From: Clostridiales bacterium
GTDB taxonomy: Bacteria > Bacillota > Desulfotomaculia > Desulfotomaculales > VENG01
DNA: 54,645 nt
Direction of reading: 5' to 3'
NCBI GenBank assembly: GCA_016278505.1
Contig: JADQBQ010000019.1
Span: 69,098-123,742 of the forward strand
A program made the translations under genes and the position numbers. This document shows, in pieces, positions 32,461 through 42,309 of the stretch. Each line of letters begins with the position of its first letter. The stretch's first letter is position 1. The notes under the pieces were generated by a model. That model searched no databases. It saw nothing but the letters and a program-made list of their open reading frames with translations, and was not told the origin of the DNA.

Positions 32461-33753
32461 ATGCAAAAGTTTAATTACCTTATTATCGGCAATTCTGCCG
32501 GTGCCGTGGGGTGCATCGAAGGGTTAAGGACAGTAGATAAAAACGGCACCATAGCCGTGGTTTCTGAAGAGACCCATCATGTTTACTCTAGGGCTTTGAT
32601 TCCTTATTACCTGGATGGAAAAGTAAATAAAGAAAATATGCACTACAGGCCCCAGGATTTTTACCAGCGGGCCGGGGTTACCCTTTTTTCCGGTCAGAGG
32701 GCTTCCCAAGTCCATTTTGACACTAAAGAGGTGGTGACGGCCGGCGGTGAGCGGTTGGGTTATGAAAAACTCCTTCTGGCCACCGGCGGTAAACCCATTG
32801 TCCCACCCATTCCCGGTTTGGATAAAAGCAATGTTTTTACTTTCCTCAGCATGGATGATGTCTTAAAGATCGAAAAATCCCTGGCCGGGGCAAAAGACGC
32901 CGTAGTGCTGGGCGGCGGGGTAATTGGTCTTATGGCGGCAGAGGTACTCAAAAAGAAGGGCCTAAATGTGCACGTACTTGAACTTGCACCACGGGTTTTA
33001 GCACCGGTAATTGACGAGACCGCCTCGGACATAGTAGAAAGTTCCTTTAAAGAGGCAGGAGTGGGAATTGCTACCAATAACACCATCCAAGAAATTCACG
33101 GTCAGGAAACAGTGGACAAAATAGTTTTAAAGGACGGAACTGTTCTTTCCTGTGACCTTTTAGTAGTAGGTGTGGGTGTATCACCCAGGGTGGACTTAGT
33201 TGAAAGCACAGCCATAAAGATTCAACGAGGCATAGTTGTGGATCAAAAAATGCAGACTTCCGTGCCGGATGTTTATGCATGCGGTGATTGCGCCTCCATT
33301 TATGACTTTATTACCGGTGAAAACCGCCCCCTGCCTTTATGGCCCAACGCTTATTCCGGGGGCAGGGTGGCTGCTTTCAATATGGCCGGAAAAAGCAGGT
33401 ATTACACCTGGGGAACCGGTATGAACTCTATGCATTTCTTTGACACCAATATAATTAACGCGGGTATGAATGTCTCTGAAGAGAATGACCAAAACCTTGA
33501 AATCATTACCAAGGTAGAGAAGGATAAAAAGATTTACCGCAAATTTGTGATCAATGAGAAGGGGCATATAAAAGGATTTGCTTTGATAGGAGAAATAGCC
33601 AGGGCCGGAATATTACTTAATCTAATACGCAGGAAAGTCGATGTAAGGCCTTTTAAGCAAAAGCTCCTGGAAGAGGACTTCGGCTATGCCCATATGCACG
33701 ATGAATTAAGATGGCAGCTTTTAAAAGATGACGTGGTATTGGGAGTGATTTAG
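32461..33753 (+). CDS. NAD(P)/FAD-dependent oxidoreductase
   Basis: 430 aa of the NADH oxidase/rubredoxin reductase (pyridine nucleotide-disulfide) type. FAD site IIGNSAGAVGCIEGL at the N-terminus, NAD(P) site VVLGGGVIGLMAAEVL (residues ~144-159), and the late FAD motif DVYACGDCAS. No redox-active CxxxxC disulfide is seen. It lies between the ferredoxin and GltB1, ending next to the latter's ATG, so it is likely the NAD(P)H-oxidising part of this glutamate synthase; that role is inferred. Confidence 0.82.
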   Translation: MQKFNYLIIGNSAGAVGCIEGLRTVDKNGTIAVVSEETHHVYSRALIPYYLDGKVNKENMHYRPQDFYQRAGVTLFSGQRASQVHFDTKEVVTAGGERLGYEKLLLATGGKPIVPPIPGLDKSNVFTFLSMDDVLKIEKSLAGAKDAVVLGGGVIGLMAAEVLKKKGLNVHVLELAPRVLAPVIDETASDIVESSFKEAGVGIATNNTIQEIHGQETVDKIVLKDGTVLSCDLLVVGVGVSPRVDLVESTAIKIQRGIVVDQKMQTSVPDVYACGDCASIYDFITGENRPLPLWPNAYSGGRVAAFNMAGKSRYYTWGTGMNSMHFFDTNIINAGMNVSEENDQNLEIITKVEKDKKIYRKFVINEKGHIKGFALIGEIARAGILLNLIRRKVDVRPFKQKLLEEDFGYAHMHDELRWQLLKDDVVLGVI

Positions 33754-34899
33754 ATGCTGGTGCAAAAACACTACCAGAATGACAGGATAATACCGGAAAA
33801 GGACATAGACAATTGCGGCCTTTTCGGGGTAATGGATACAAGCGGTAGAAGATTCGGCGGTGAAATGGCAGTTAACGCCATAAAAAACATGAAAGTTAGA
33901 GGTAACGGCCTGGGCGGGGGATTTGCCATCTACGGCTTGTACCCGGAATACAAGGACTACTATGCCCTGCACATTATGTATCAAGACAAAAATATGTCAG
34001 CTAAAAGAAAAACCGAGGAAATACTGACTGAAAACTTTTATGTGGTTTATGACGAGGAAATTCCTACGGACCCGTCAGTAAATGTATTTTCTCCACCCTT
34101 GGTATGGCGTTATTTTGTCAAACCCCAGAAAAATAGTGAAGAAGCCAATATGGCGGATGACGAGTATGTGGTTTCCAAAGTAATGCATATGAATACCGAT
34201 GTCGACGATGTATATGTCTTTTCTTCCGGCAAAAACATGGGGGTTTTCAAGGGTGTGGGATTTCCCGAGGAAATAGCGGATTATTTCATGCTGGAAAAAC
34301 TTTACGAAGGTTATATTTGGACTGTGCACAGTAGGTTTCCCACTAATACACCGGGCTGGTGGGGAGGTGCCCACCCCTTTAGTATGTTGGACTGGACCGT
34401 TGTTCACAACGGAGAAATCTCTTCCTATGGGACCAACAGAAGATTTTTGGAGTTGCACGACTTTTATTGCACCCTGCACACAGACACTGAAGTAATGGCT
34501 TATGCAGTTGACTTATTGATGAGAAGGCAGGGTCTGCCCATTGAAGTGGTATCCAAGATATTTGCGCCACCCATGTGGAATGCCATAGAGCGCATGAACA
34601 AAGAAGAAAAAGAGCTGTATACCACGCTGCGCATGGTATACGCCCCTTTGTTAATGAATGGTCCGTTCACCGTTGTTATCGCCCATCATAACGAGATGAT
34701 CGGCATTACCGACAGAATCAGGCTGCGTCCCATAACTGCGGGGGCGAAGGGCAACCTGGTATTCTTATCCTCTGAAGAAATGGCCATCAGAAGAGTTTGT
34801 CCGGATCTGGAATTGACCTGGACCCCTGCCGGTGGAGAACCGGTTGTGGCAAGGTTAAATACGCAAGACCATTTGAAGAGTTTAAATAAATCCATTTGA
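33754..34899 (+). CDS. Glutamate synthase glutaminase subunit (GltB1, archaeal type)
   Basis: 381 aa class II glutamine amidotransferase domain. The nucleophile is Cys21 in NCGLFGVMDTSG, so a 20-residue propeptide must be removed, as in full-length GltB. Other conserved segments are HSRFPTNTPGWWGGAHPFS, VVHNGEISSYGTNR and HTDTEVMAYAVDL. In archaea and some anaerobes glutamate synthase is split into GltB1, B2 and B3; all three are consecutive here. Confidence 0.9.
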   Translation: MLVQKHYQNDRIIPEKDIDNCGLFGVMDTSGRRFGGEMAVNAIKNMKVRGNGLGGGFAIYGLYPEYKDYYALHIMYQDKNMSAKRKTEEILTENFYVVYDEEIPTDPSVNVFSPPLVWRYFVKPQKNSEEANMADDEYVVSKVMHMNTDVDDVYVFSSGKNMGVFKGVGFPEEIADYFMLEKLYEGYIWTVHSRFPTNTPGWWGGAHPFSMLDWTVVHNGEISSYGTNRRFLELHDFYCTLHTDTEVMAYAVDLLMRRQGLPIEVVSKIFAPPMWNAIERMNKEEKELYTTLRMVYAPLLMNGPFTVVIAHHNEMIGITDRIRLRPITAGAKGNLVFLSSEEMAIRRVCPDLELTWTPAGGEPVVARLNTQDHLKSLNKSI

Positions 34900-34909
34900 A
34901 GGTGATAAC

Positions 34910-36424
34910 ATGTATTCACATCTTTTATCCGAATTCACCGTCCAGAGAATGGATGACAGGTGTATTCGTTGCCAGGTATGCGAAAGGCAATGTCCTAATG
35001 GGGTCCATGAGTACGATAAAGGATTAGACAGAATGTTTACCTATGAAGAAAAGTGTGTGGGGTGCCAGCGTTGTGTGGTAATGTGTCCGACTAAGGCCCT
35101 TTTTGTCCGCTCACATCCCTCTGAATATAGAATGAATGCCAGCTGGACCAGGGATAAATTTCAAAATTTAAAGAAACAGGCAGAAACCGGAGGAGTTGTG
35201 CTTACAGGGAGCGGTAATGATAAACCTTACCGGATATACTGGGATCACATGGTACTGAATGCTTCCCAGGTTACAAATCCTTCCATTGACCCCTTAAGAG
35301 AGCCCATGGAGTTAAAAACCTTTATCGGGCGTAAACCGGATACTTTGAAGATTAACATGGACGGTGATGTGCCCAAAGTGGAGTCGGAACTTCATCCCAA
35401 CATACCACTGGCATCGCCTGTTTTATTTTCCGCTATGTCCTACGGTGCTATCAGTTACCGTGCCTATAAATCGCTGGCCATGGCCGCTAAGGAATTCGGC
35501 GTGATGTTTAATACCGGTGAGGGTGGCCTGCCGGTGGAAATGCGTAAGGACTACGCGTCAAATGCCATTGTTCAGTGTGCCAGCGGCAGGTTTGGTGTAG
35601 ATCAGGACTACCTGAACAGTGCTGCTATGATCGAGATTAAAATCGGCCAGGGGGCTAAGCCCGGCATAGGGGGACACCTGCCCGGAGAAAAGGTTGCCCA
35701 GCATGTGGCCCAAACCAGAATGATTCCTCAGGGAACAGATGCATTATCGCCGGCACCACAGCATGATATATATTCCATTGAAGACCTCTCCATGTTGATT
35801 TATGCCTTGAAAGAGGCCACTAATTACGAAAAGCCTGTATCAGTCAAAATTGCAGCGGTGCATAATGTGGCGGCTATCGCTTCCGGTATCGTTCGGGCCG
35901 GGGCGGATGTAGTAGCCATAGATGGGCTGCGGGGAGGTACCGGGGCAGCACCGCTGGCCACCAGAGATAATGTGGGTATTCCCTTGGAATTGGCTTTGGC
36001 CTCAGTTGACAGGCGGCTGCGTGAAGAGGGAATCAGAAGCAAGTGTTCTATACTGGCTGCGGGAGGATTCCGGTGTTCCGCGGATGTCTTAAAGGCAATA
36101 GCTTTAGGGGCGGATGCCGTGTATATCGGTACGGCGGCGCTGGTGGCCATGGGCTGTACTCTCTGCCAAAAGTGTTATACCGGAAAATGTGCGTGGGGTA
36201 TATGTACCCAGAACCCCTACCTGGTAAAGAGGCTGAACCCGGAAATTACCAGCCAGAGGTTAGTTAATTTGTTAAAGGCCTGGAGCCACGAGCTAAAGGA
36301 AATGCTGGGTGGTATGGGCATCAATGCTATTGAAAGCATCAGGGGCAACAGAGAGCACCTGCGCGGAATAGCACTTGAAGAATGGGAGCTTAACGTGCTT
36401 GGAGTAAAAGGAGCAGGGGAGTGA
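34910..36424 (+). CDS. Glutamate synthase FMN/ferredoxin subunit (GltB2)
   Basis: 504 aa. Residues ~17-65 hold two 4Fe-4S motifs: CIRCQVCERQCPNG and CVGCQRCVVMCPTK. The rest is the FMN-binding glutamate synthase barrel: SAMSYGAISYRAYKSLA, NTGEGGLP, GQGAKPGIGGHLPGEKV, IDGLRGGTGAAPL, and CTLCQKCYTGKCAWGICTQ, the 3Fe-4S ligands. It forms glutamate from 2-oxoglutarate and ammonia delivered by GltB1. Confidence 0.93.
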   Translation: MYSHLLSEFTVQRMDDRCIRCQVCERQCPNGVHEYDKGLDRMFTYEEKCVGCQRCVVMCPTKALFVRSHPSEYRMNASWTRDKFQNLKKQAETGGVVLTGSGNDKPYRIYWDHMVLNASQVTNPSIDPLREPMELKTFIGRKPDTLKINMDGDVPKVESELHPNIPLASPVLFSAMSYGAISYRAYKSLAMAAKEFGVMFNTGEGGLPVEMRKDYASNAIVQCASGRFGVDQDYLNSAAMIEIKIGQGAKPGIGGHLPGEKVAQHVAQTRMIPQGTDALSPAPQHDIYSIEDLSMLIYALKEATNYEKPVSVKIAAVHNVAAIASGIVRAGADVVAIDGLRGGTGAAPLATRDNVGIPLELALASVDRRLREEGIRSKCSILAAGGFRCSADVLKAIALGADAVYIGTAALVAMGCTLCQKCYTGKCAWGICTQNPYLVKRLNPEITSQRLVNLLKAWSHELKEMLGGMGINAIESIRGNREHLRGIALEEWELNVLGVKGAGE

Positions 36425-36428
36425 GCTT

Positions 36429-37280
36429 ATGAATGGCCTGAATATGAAATTCGGCTGGCGGGATAATTTTATGGATGGCCTGCGGCCGTTGCATGAACTG
36501 GAAAATTTCTCTGAAATTAACGGTTTGCGGGCGGAAATAGATGCCCAGGACCTTAAACATAAAGAGTTAAATGATTTGTTATTCCATCTGGTGAAAAAGG
36601 GTGCCCGGGAAATTAATATTAAAAATGTCTTTGGTCAGAGATATATAGGGTCACGGATATTCCTTCCTGATGCACAGGATAAAGTTAAAATAGATGTATA
36701 TAATTTCCCCGGCAACGACCTGGGTGTTTTCCTGGGTGGTCATTATATAAATGTTCACGGTAATGCCCAGGATGGAGTGGGCAATACCATGGACAACGGG
36801 CAAATTGTAGTCCACGGCCGGGCCGGGGACGTGGTGGCCATGTCCATGCGCGGTGGGAAAGTATTTATCCGGGACAATGTGGGGTATCGCACGGCCATTC
36901 ACATGAAGGAGTACAAGGACAAGGTACCCGTACTGGTTATCGGGGGGACGGCTCAGGACTTTTTCGGGGAATATATGGCCGGTGGAAAGGTCATTTTGCT
37001 GGGGCTGAACCTGAAGGAAGATGAGTATCACAAGGCAAATTATATCGGAACAGGTATGCACGGTGGTGTGATTTACCTGCGCGGTAATGTGGAGGAGCAT
37101 CAACTGGGTAAGGAAGTGGGAGTACGCCAGTTGGACGATAGTGACTGGGAAGTGGTAACCAAGTATGTGCAGGAATACTGCGGTCATTTCGATGCCTCTG
37201 AGCAGGAAATACTGGCCGGTAAGTTCCAAAAGCTGCTCCCCGTTTCGTCAAGGCCTTACGGCAATATATATGCGTATTAA
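36429..37280 (+). CDS. Glutamate synthase GXGXG-domain subunit (GltB3)
   Basis: 283 aa right-handed beta-helix domain, the C-terminal third of a conventional GltB. Glycine repeats are GGHYINVHGNAQDGVGNTM, GQIVVHGRAGDVVAMSMRGG and GGVIYLRGNVEEHQLG. It holds the subunits together structurally. Five bases separate it from gltB2. A strong terminator follows at 37279. Confidence 0.9.
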   Translation: MNGLNMKFGWRDNFMDGLRPLHELENFSEINGLRAEIDAQDLKHKELNDLLFHLVKKGAREINIKNVFGQRYIGSRIFLPDAQDKVKIDVYNFPGNDLGVFLGGHYINVHGNAQDGVGNTMDNGQIVVHGRAGDVVAMSMRGGKVFIRDNVGYRTAIHMKEYKDKVPVLVIGGTAQDFFGEYMAGGKVILLGLNLKEDEYHKANYIGTGMHGGVIYLRGNVEEHQLGKEVGVRQLDDSDWEVVTKYVQEYCGHFDASEQEILAGKFQKLLPVSSRPYGNIYAY

Positions 37281-37314
37281 TAAGTTGGGGGTCAGGCCCC
37301 AACTTATTATTTTT
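37279..37314 (+). terminator. Terminator of the glutamate synthase operon
   Basis: AATAAGTTGGGG, GTCAGG loop, CCCCAACTTATT, then ATTTTT. The 12-pair stem begins inside the gltB3 stop. Confidence 0.85.
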
Positions 37315-37478
37315 CGACGCAATTACAATAATGATTGAAAATTTGTCAAAAAATATATGGACAACCTATTCCAAGCGGCGACATTGATATATCAATCGCT
37401 GAGGTTACTGTCTACTGTCCCCCAGATTACCCACCTATGGCCGTATCTTTATGCAAGTAATACTTTTGGGTCTTTTTT

Positions 37479-37838
37479 TCGACGGGATTAACGGGATTTG
37501 TGGGATTTTTTGAAACAGTTCGATAAAGTGTTAGTAAATAAAGTGGTGCGTGTCTAAGATTGACAATTTGAGTGTGAAGAACAAAATGAAAAATCTTAGA
37601 CAGGATTACAGGATTACAAGGATTTTAAAATAGTCATTAATGGCCTGGCTACGTAATTGATTCATATTTCTTTAATTTATTTATAAGTGGCTTTTTAAAC
37701 CCCTATCCCGTGAAATCCAGTTAATCCCGTCAAATAAAAAACCCCAAAGAAATACCCAAAATGCCTTAAATCTTAAATCTTAAATCCCTATCCTGCGATC
37801 CTGTAATCCTGTCTAAAACGACCCCAAAGAAATACCCC
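37479..37838. repeat. AT-rich dispersed repeat element, copy 2
   Basis: Most of the 573-base gap between gltB3 and asnB 2. Contains GACGGGATTAACGGGATTTG, then AGACAGGATTACAGGATT, and inverted closures GTTAATCCCGTC and CCTGTAATCCTGTC, each followed by a variant of CCCCAAAGAAATACCC. The two closures suggest a nested or doubled copy. The part from 37315 to 37478 has nothing recognised. Confidence 0.7.
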
Positions 37839-37853
37839 CCAAATAATTTATTG

Positions 37854-39698
37854 TCAAATAATCGATACCTTATATTCACGCAGCCAGGTATTCATTTGAA
37901 TCAAATAAGCAAAAAGCTGCGCGCCGGTCATTAGCTGGCCGTACCAAGGGCGATCGAAGGCATCATTGTTCAGATTTGTGAGCTTACGCACAGTGTCGAT
38001 ATTTAAAAGTGGCACCAAAGGTGATGCAGGATCTTCAATAATGTTAATAAACTGCTCCCTTACAGCTTGTAAGTAAGCAGGATTGTGTGTTTTGGGATAC
38101 GGACTTTTACGGCGGGTTAACACATCCTCTGGTAATAAACCTGCCAGTGCCCGGCGCAGGATGCCCTTTTCTATATCATCGCATTGTTTCATATGCCAGG
38201 GTATATTCCATACATATTCCACTAGCCGGTGGTCACAAAAAGGTACTCTCACCTCCAGGCCTGTAGCCATGCTCATACGGTCCTTGCGATCCAACAATGT
38301 GGCCATAAACCAGGCCATACTCAGGTAGCATATTTCCCGCAGGCGGCTTTCCTGCTTAGATTCACCTGGCAAATACGGTACTTCAGCCAGAGTTTCCTGG
38401 TATCGCTGGTCCATGTATTCTTGCGGCCGCATATACTTCACTAACTCGGGATTAAACAGGCTCATGCGCTGTGCCAGCGACCGGGACCAGGGAAATGTAT
38501 TACTGTTTAAGGATTCCTGGCTTGTAAACCAGGGATACCCTCCGAATATTTCATCCGCGCATTCACCCGAAAGGGCCACTGTGGCTTTTTTCTTTATCTC
38601 CCGGCAGAAAAGGTAAAGGGAGGAGTCTACATCCGCCATGCCCGGTAAATCCCGTGCTTTCACGGCGGTATCAAGAGAGTTAACCAGCTGTGGTATGTCA
38701 ATGACCACCGAGTGGTGCCGGGTATTTAAAAGGCCGGAGACTTTTTCTATCCACGGGCTGTCGGAATTCGGCTGAAACTCAGACGGCTTAAAATAGTTTT
38801 CGTTATCCGCATAATCCACGGAAAAGGTATCTACCCTTCCCATGGCAGAGCGGTCATAAGCCCTGGCGGCAAAGGCCGTAATAGCACTGGAATCAAGCCC
38901 TCCAGATAAAAGGGTGCAAATGGGAACGTCAGATACCAATTGTCTCTCCACTGTATCCCGAACCAATTCCCGCACTTTATTTGCCGTGCTATCTATGTCG
39001 TCTTCATGAGGCTTGCTTTCCAGTGCCCAATATTTTCGCAAGCGGGTGCCGCTTCGGTCGTAAACCATACAATGCCCCGGCCTTAATTCATAAATGCCGG
39101 CAAATACACCATGCCCGGGCGTGCGTCCCGGACCCAGGACAAGTAATTCGGCCAGACCTTCCCTTCCTATTTGCGGTTTAATCTCCGGGTGATCCAAAAG
39201 GCTTTTCAGTTCCGAACCGAATAGGAACATGCTATCCTCTTGCACGTAGAATAATGGTTTGACTCCCATGCGGTCACGGCAAAGAAACAGGCGCTGTTCA
39301 GGCTCTTGCCAAATGGCAAAGGCAAAAATACCGTTGAGGTATTTGTAGCATTCTTCTGACCACTCCATGAAAGCCACCAGGAGCACTTCGGTATCACAGT
39401 GGGTTTGGAAAGTGTACCCCCGGGATTGAAGTCTCTCCCGCAGTTCCAGGGCATTATAGAGTTCTCCGTTATAGCTGATGACATAGGTTTGTTCACCACG
39501 CTGCCGGACCATGGGCTGTTTCCCGTTCTCAGGATCTATGACGCTTAGGCGCCGGTGCCCTAGTGCTGCCCGGGAAGAAAGCCATGTGCCAAAGGCGTCC
39601 GGGCCGCGGTTGGTTAATGTTTCCGTCATCCTGGTGATGATGGGCTCCCTGGTTTTAAGGTCTGTTTCCCAGTCTACCCATCCGGTAATGCCACACAT
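37854..39698 (-). CDS. asnB: Asparagine synthase (glutamine-hydrolysing), AsnB-type 2
   Basis: 614 aa, the full Bacillus AsnB size. MCGITGWVDWE with Cys2 nucleophile, TNRGPDAFG, YNGELYNALELRE in the glutaminase half; TLLSGGLDSSAITAF and LSGECADEIFGGYPWF in the synthetase half. Second asparagine synthase of the window, divergent from amt. The minus-strand leader has a complete ANTAR-type cassette. Why two copies exist is not visible; they differ by ~115 residues and are not recent duplicates. Confidence 0.92.
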   Translation of the reverse strand: MCGITGWVDWETDLKTREPIITRMTETLTNRGPDAFGTWLSSRAALGHRRLSVIDPENGKQPMVRQRGEQTYVISYNGELYNALELRERLQSRGYTFQTHCDTEVLLVAFMEWSEECYKYLNGIFAFAIWQEPEQRLFLCRDRMGVKPLFYVQEDSMFLFGSELKSLLDHPEIKPQIGREGLAELLVLGPGRTPGHGVFAGIYELRPGHCMVYDRSGTRLRKYWALESKPHEDDIDSTANKVRELVRDTVERQLVSDVPICTLLSGGLDSSAITAFAARAYDRSAMGRVDTFSVDYADNENYFKPSEFQPNSDSPWIEKVSGLLNTRHHSVVIDIPQLVNSLDTAVKARDLPGMADVDSSLYLFCREIKKKATVALSGECADEIFGGYPWFTSQESLNSNTFPWSRSLAQRMSLFNPELVKYMRPQEYMDQRYQETLAEVPYLPGESKQESRLREICYLSMAWFMATLLDRKDRMSMATGLEVRVPFCDHRLVEYVWNIPWHMKQCDDIEKGILRRALAGLLPEDVLTRRKSPYPKTHNPAYLQAVREQFINIIEDPASPLVPLLNIDTVRKLTNLNNDAFDRPWYGQLMTGAQLFAYLIQMNTWLREYKVSII

Positions 39699-39723
39699 TG
39701 AACGTCCCCCTCTTATATATTCA

Positions 39724-39800
39724 TAAAAAAAGGCGCCATGAGTGGTCTTAGGACCTTCTCATGGCGCCATTGCCAGAGCAGTGAGTATCGTCTTTGATAC
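39724..39800 (-). promoter_or_regulatory. ANTAR-type antiterminator cassette of asnB 2
   Basis: Minus strand. P1: GTATC-AAAGAC-GATAC (39785-39800). P2: GGC-AATGGC-GCC (39763-39774). Terminator: GGCGCCATGAG pairing with CTCATGGCGCC, then T7 (to about 39724). Both loops carry A1 and G4; the terminator reuses the P2 3' arm. Confidence 0.85.
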
Positions 39801-39806
39801 TTTATT

Positions 39807-39835
39807 ACTATATGCTGTGCATTTAAAAAATGTAA
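39807..39835 (-). promoter_or_regulatory. Sigma-A promoter of asnB 2
   Basis: Minus strand: TTACAT (39830-39835), 17 bases, TATAGT (39807-39812). A weaker match than the other nitrogen promoters. Confidence 0.5.
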
Positions 39836-39895
39836 TGTAATTTTTCATGTTACTCAAAGGAAATACCTACAAGTAGTGCTTTGGGATTTATTTTT

Positions 39896-40142
39896 GAATA
39901 AAGTGGCGGTGTTAAGGATGATTGAGAATGAAGTATAAACAAATAGAAAATCTTGGACAGGATTACAGGATTCGCAGGATAAGTGATTAAAGAAAAGTGT
40001 TAAAAAGGTTATTGTTATAAGGCTAAGATATAAGAGTTAACCATTGTATATAAAGGAATAATAATCAAATACAAGCGAGGCAAAATCCTAATAATCCTGT
40101 TAATCCTGTCAAAAAACGACCCCCAAAGGAATACCCCAAATG
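39896..40142. repeat. AT-rich dispersed repeat element, copy 3
   Basis: In the asnB 2-amt gap. AATAAAGTGG, then GGACAGGATTACAGGATTCG, a segment GTGTTAAAAAGGTTATTGTT shared with copy 1, and closure TTAATCCTGTCAAAAAACGA followed by CCCCCAAAGGAATACCCC. Copies 1 and 3 are the closest pair. No ORF. Confidence 0.7.
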
Positions 40143-40212
40143 TTTTCCCAAAAGGAATGCCCTGGTATAATCTCTTCCTAACTAACTAACCAACTTTTTT
40201 TAAATGCAGGGG

Positions 40213-40241
40213 TTGCATAATTGAAAAGATTGGTGTATAAT
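40213..40241 (+). promoter_or_regulatory. Sigma-A promoter of the amt-glnB operon
   Basis: TTGCAT (40213-40218), 17 bases, TATAAT (40236-40241). P1 of the leader begins about 9 bases after the predicted start of transcription. Confidence 0.75.
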
Positions 40242-40256
40242 CAATTCAACTTAATT

Positions 40257-40323
40257 GATACACTGATGTATCGAAAATTTGGCCATCGGAGTCCTGATCC
40301 CTAGAAGGGGTGTCAGGACTTTT
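40257..40323 (+). promoter_or_regulatory. ANTAR-type antiterminator cassette amt-1
   Basis: P1: GATAC-ACTGAT-GTATC (40257-40272). P2: GGCC-ATCGGA-GTCC (40281-40294) with a mismatch in its stem but A1 and G4 in the loop. Terminator: AGTCCTGA with TCAGGACT, then TTTCTT (40290-40323). Confidence 0.75.
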
Positions 40324-40340
40324 CTTATTTTGGCTGTGTT

Positions 40341-40409
40341 TTCCCCGTCGAAGGGTGGATAGGCAAGGGCGCCTGTTTGGGTAATGATTCCCAATGGCGC
40401 CCTTTTTTT
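40341..40409 (+). promoter_or_regulatory. ANTAR-type antiterminator cassette amt-2
   Basis: Second cassette in tandem. Possible P1: TTCCCC-GTCGAA-GGG with a T bulge (40341-40359). P2: GGC-AAGGGC-GCC (40362-40373), A1 and G4. Terminator: GGGCGCC (from 40367) with GGCGCCC and T7 (to 40409). The apical part of this terminator is GGGT-AATGAT-TCCC, itself a loop of the recognised type. Confidence 0.7.
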
Positions 40410-40461
40410 AATTTAAACCGGTCCGCGCGGGCAGGGAAAAAAGCAAATAAGGAGTGGAACC

Positions 40462-41862
40462 ATGAGAAAAGTAATGATAAGACTTATACCTTTCTTTTTA
40501 TGTTTAGGATTATTGTTCCCGGGTACGGCACTGGCGGCAGAGGGACCAACTCCGCAGTCCAATGCAGTAGCCATTGACACAGTTTGGGTTTTGATTTGCG
40601 CTTATTTAGTATTTTTGATGCACGCAGGCTTTACTATGATCGAGGCCGGTTTCACCCGTGCCAAGAACATTGTCAATATCATGATGAAAAATATGCTCAC
40701 CGTTTCTCTGGGTGCCTTGTTGTTTTTCATTGTAGGTTTCGGGTTGGCTTTCGGCGGTGACGCCGGGGGATTTATAGGAACAAAAGGTTTTGGTTTATCC
40801 GGCATTGATGATCTGGATTTTGGCATACCCATACACGCCTTTTGGCTTTTCCAGGCTGTGTTCTGTGCCACCGCAGCCACCATTGTGTCAGGGGCTATGG
40901 CTGAGCGTACAAAATTCGGGGCCTATATACTCTACACTACAGTTATTACTGCGTTTACTTATCCGGTAGTTGTGCACTGGATTTGGAACGGAAGCGGTTG
41001 GCTGGTACAAATGGGCTTTACCGATTTTGCAGGTTCCACCGTTGTGCACGGTGTCGGGGGCTGGTCGGCCCTGGTAGGTGCCTGGTTGGTGGGATCAAGG
41101 TTTGGTAAGTACGGCAAAAACGGTGAAGTAAGGGCAATTCCGGGACACAATATTGCGCTGGGTACACTGGGTACGCTCCTTCTTTGGTTCGGTTGGTTCG
41201 GATTTAACCCCGGCAGCTCCTTGGCCGGTACCGATACCAGCATTGGCCTTATTGCAACCACTACTATGCTGGCAGCCTCGGCCGGGACCATTGGCGCCAT
41301 GATTTATACATGGCTGCGGCACGGTAAGCCTGATATGACCATGACTTTAAACGGAGCACTGGCGGGTCTTGTAGGTATTACGGCCGGCTGTGCAGCGGTC
41401 TCCACATTCGGTGCAGTGATTATCGGTGCTGTTTGCGGTGTAATGCTACCCATCGCGGTATCATTTATTGATAGAATTATAAAGGTTGATGATCCGGTTG
41501 GTGCCATTTCAGTACACGGAATATGCGGCGCCATTGGTACGGTGGCAGTAGGTTTCTTGGCCGTAGACGGTGGTTTGTTCTATGGTGGGGGAGCGGCATT
41601 GCTTGCCACACAGGCAATAGGGGTAGTTGCTGTCCTGGCCTGGACTCTATCTCTAGGATTCGCCGCCTGCAAGGTGATCGATTTAGTGATTGGCCTGAGG
41701 GTGTCACGCGACGAGGAAATGGAAGGTCTGGATATCAGCGAGCACGGTATGGAGGCCTATGGCGATTTTATGCTTCGTCCCACGGATGCCGTTGGAATGA
41801 GCCAGGGAACCCCTGGTTTAGTGGATAGTCAAATGGTTACCAAGCCTAACTATAATGTATAA
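40462..41862 (+). CDS. amt: Ammonium transporter Amt 1
   Basis: 466 aa with a cleavable signal (residues 1-26, ending ALAAEG) and eleven or so membrane segments. Conserved parts: NAVAIDTVWVLICAYLVFLMHAGF, DFAGSTVVHGVGGWSALVGAW with the pore His, and DDPVGAISVHGICGAIGT with the second His. Exports the electrogenic NH4+/NH3 uptake function. The next gene is a P-II protein, the usual Amt regulator (Amt-GlnK pair). Upstream carries two tandem attenuators. Confidence 0.95.
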   Translation: MRKVMIRLIPFFLCLGLLFPGTALAAEGPTPQSNAVAIDTVWVLICAYLVFLMHAGFTMIEAGFTRAKNIVNIMMKNMLTVSLGALLFFIVGFGLAFGGDAGGFIGTKGFGLSGIDDLDFGIPIHAFWLFQAVFCATAATIVSGAMAERTKFGAYILYTTVITAFTYPVVVHWIWNGSGWLVQMGFTDFAGSTVVHGVGGWSALVGAWLVGSRFGKYGKNGEVRAIPGHNIALGTLGTLLLWFGWFGFNPGSSLAGTDTSIGLIATTTMLAASAGTIGAMIYTWLRHGKPDMTMTLNGALAGLVGITAGCAAVSTFGAVIIGAVCGVMLPIAVSFIDRIIKVDDPVGAISVHGICGAIGTVAVGFLAVDGGLFYGGGAALLATQAIGVVAVLAWTLSLGFAACKVIDLVIGLRVSRDEEMEGLDISEHGMEAYGDFMLRPTDAVGMSQGTPGLVDSQMVTKPNYNV

Positions 41863-41943
41863 GTGAGCTTATTACCGGCCTCTCTGATAATGAGCAGGCC
41901 GGCCCGCAAAAGTGGGGTTTTAGGTGGGTGAACGCGAAACTAA

Positions 41944-42297
<354 letters not shown>

Positions 42298-42309
42298 AAA
42301 TTATAATTT

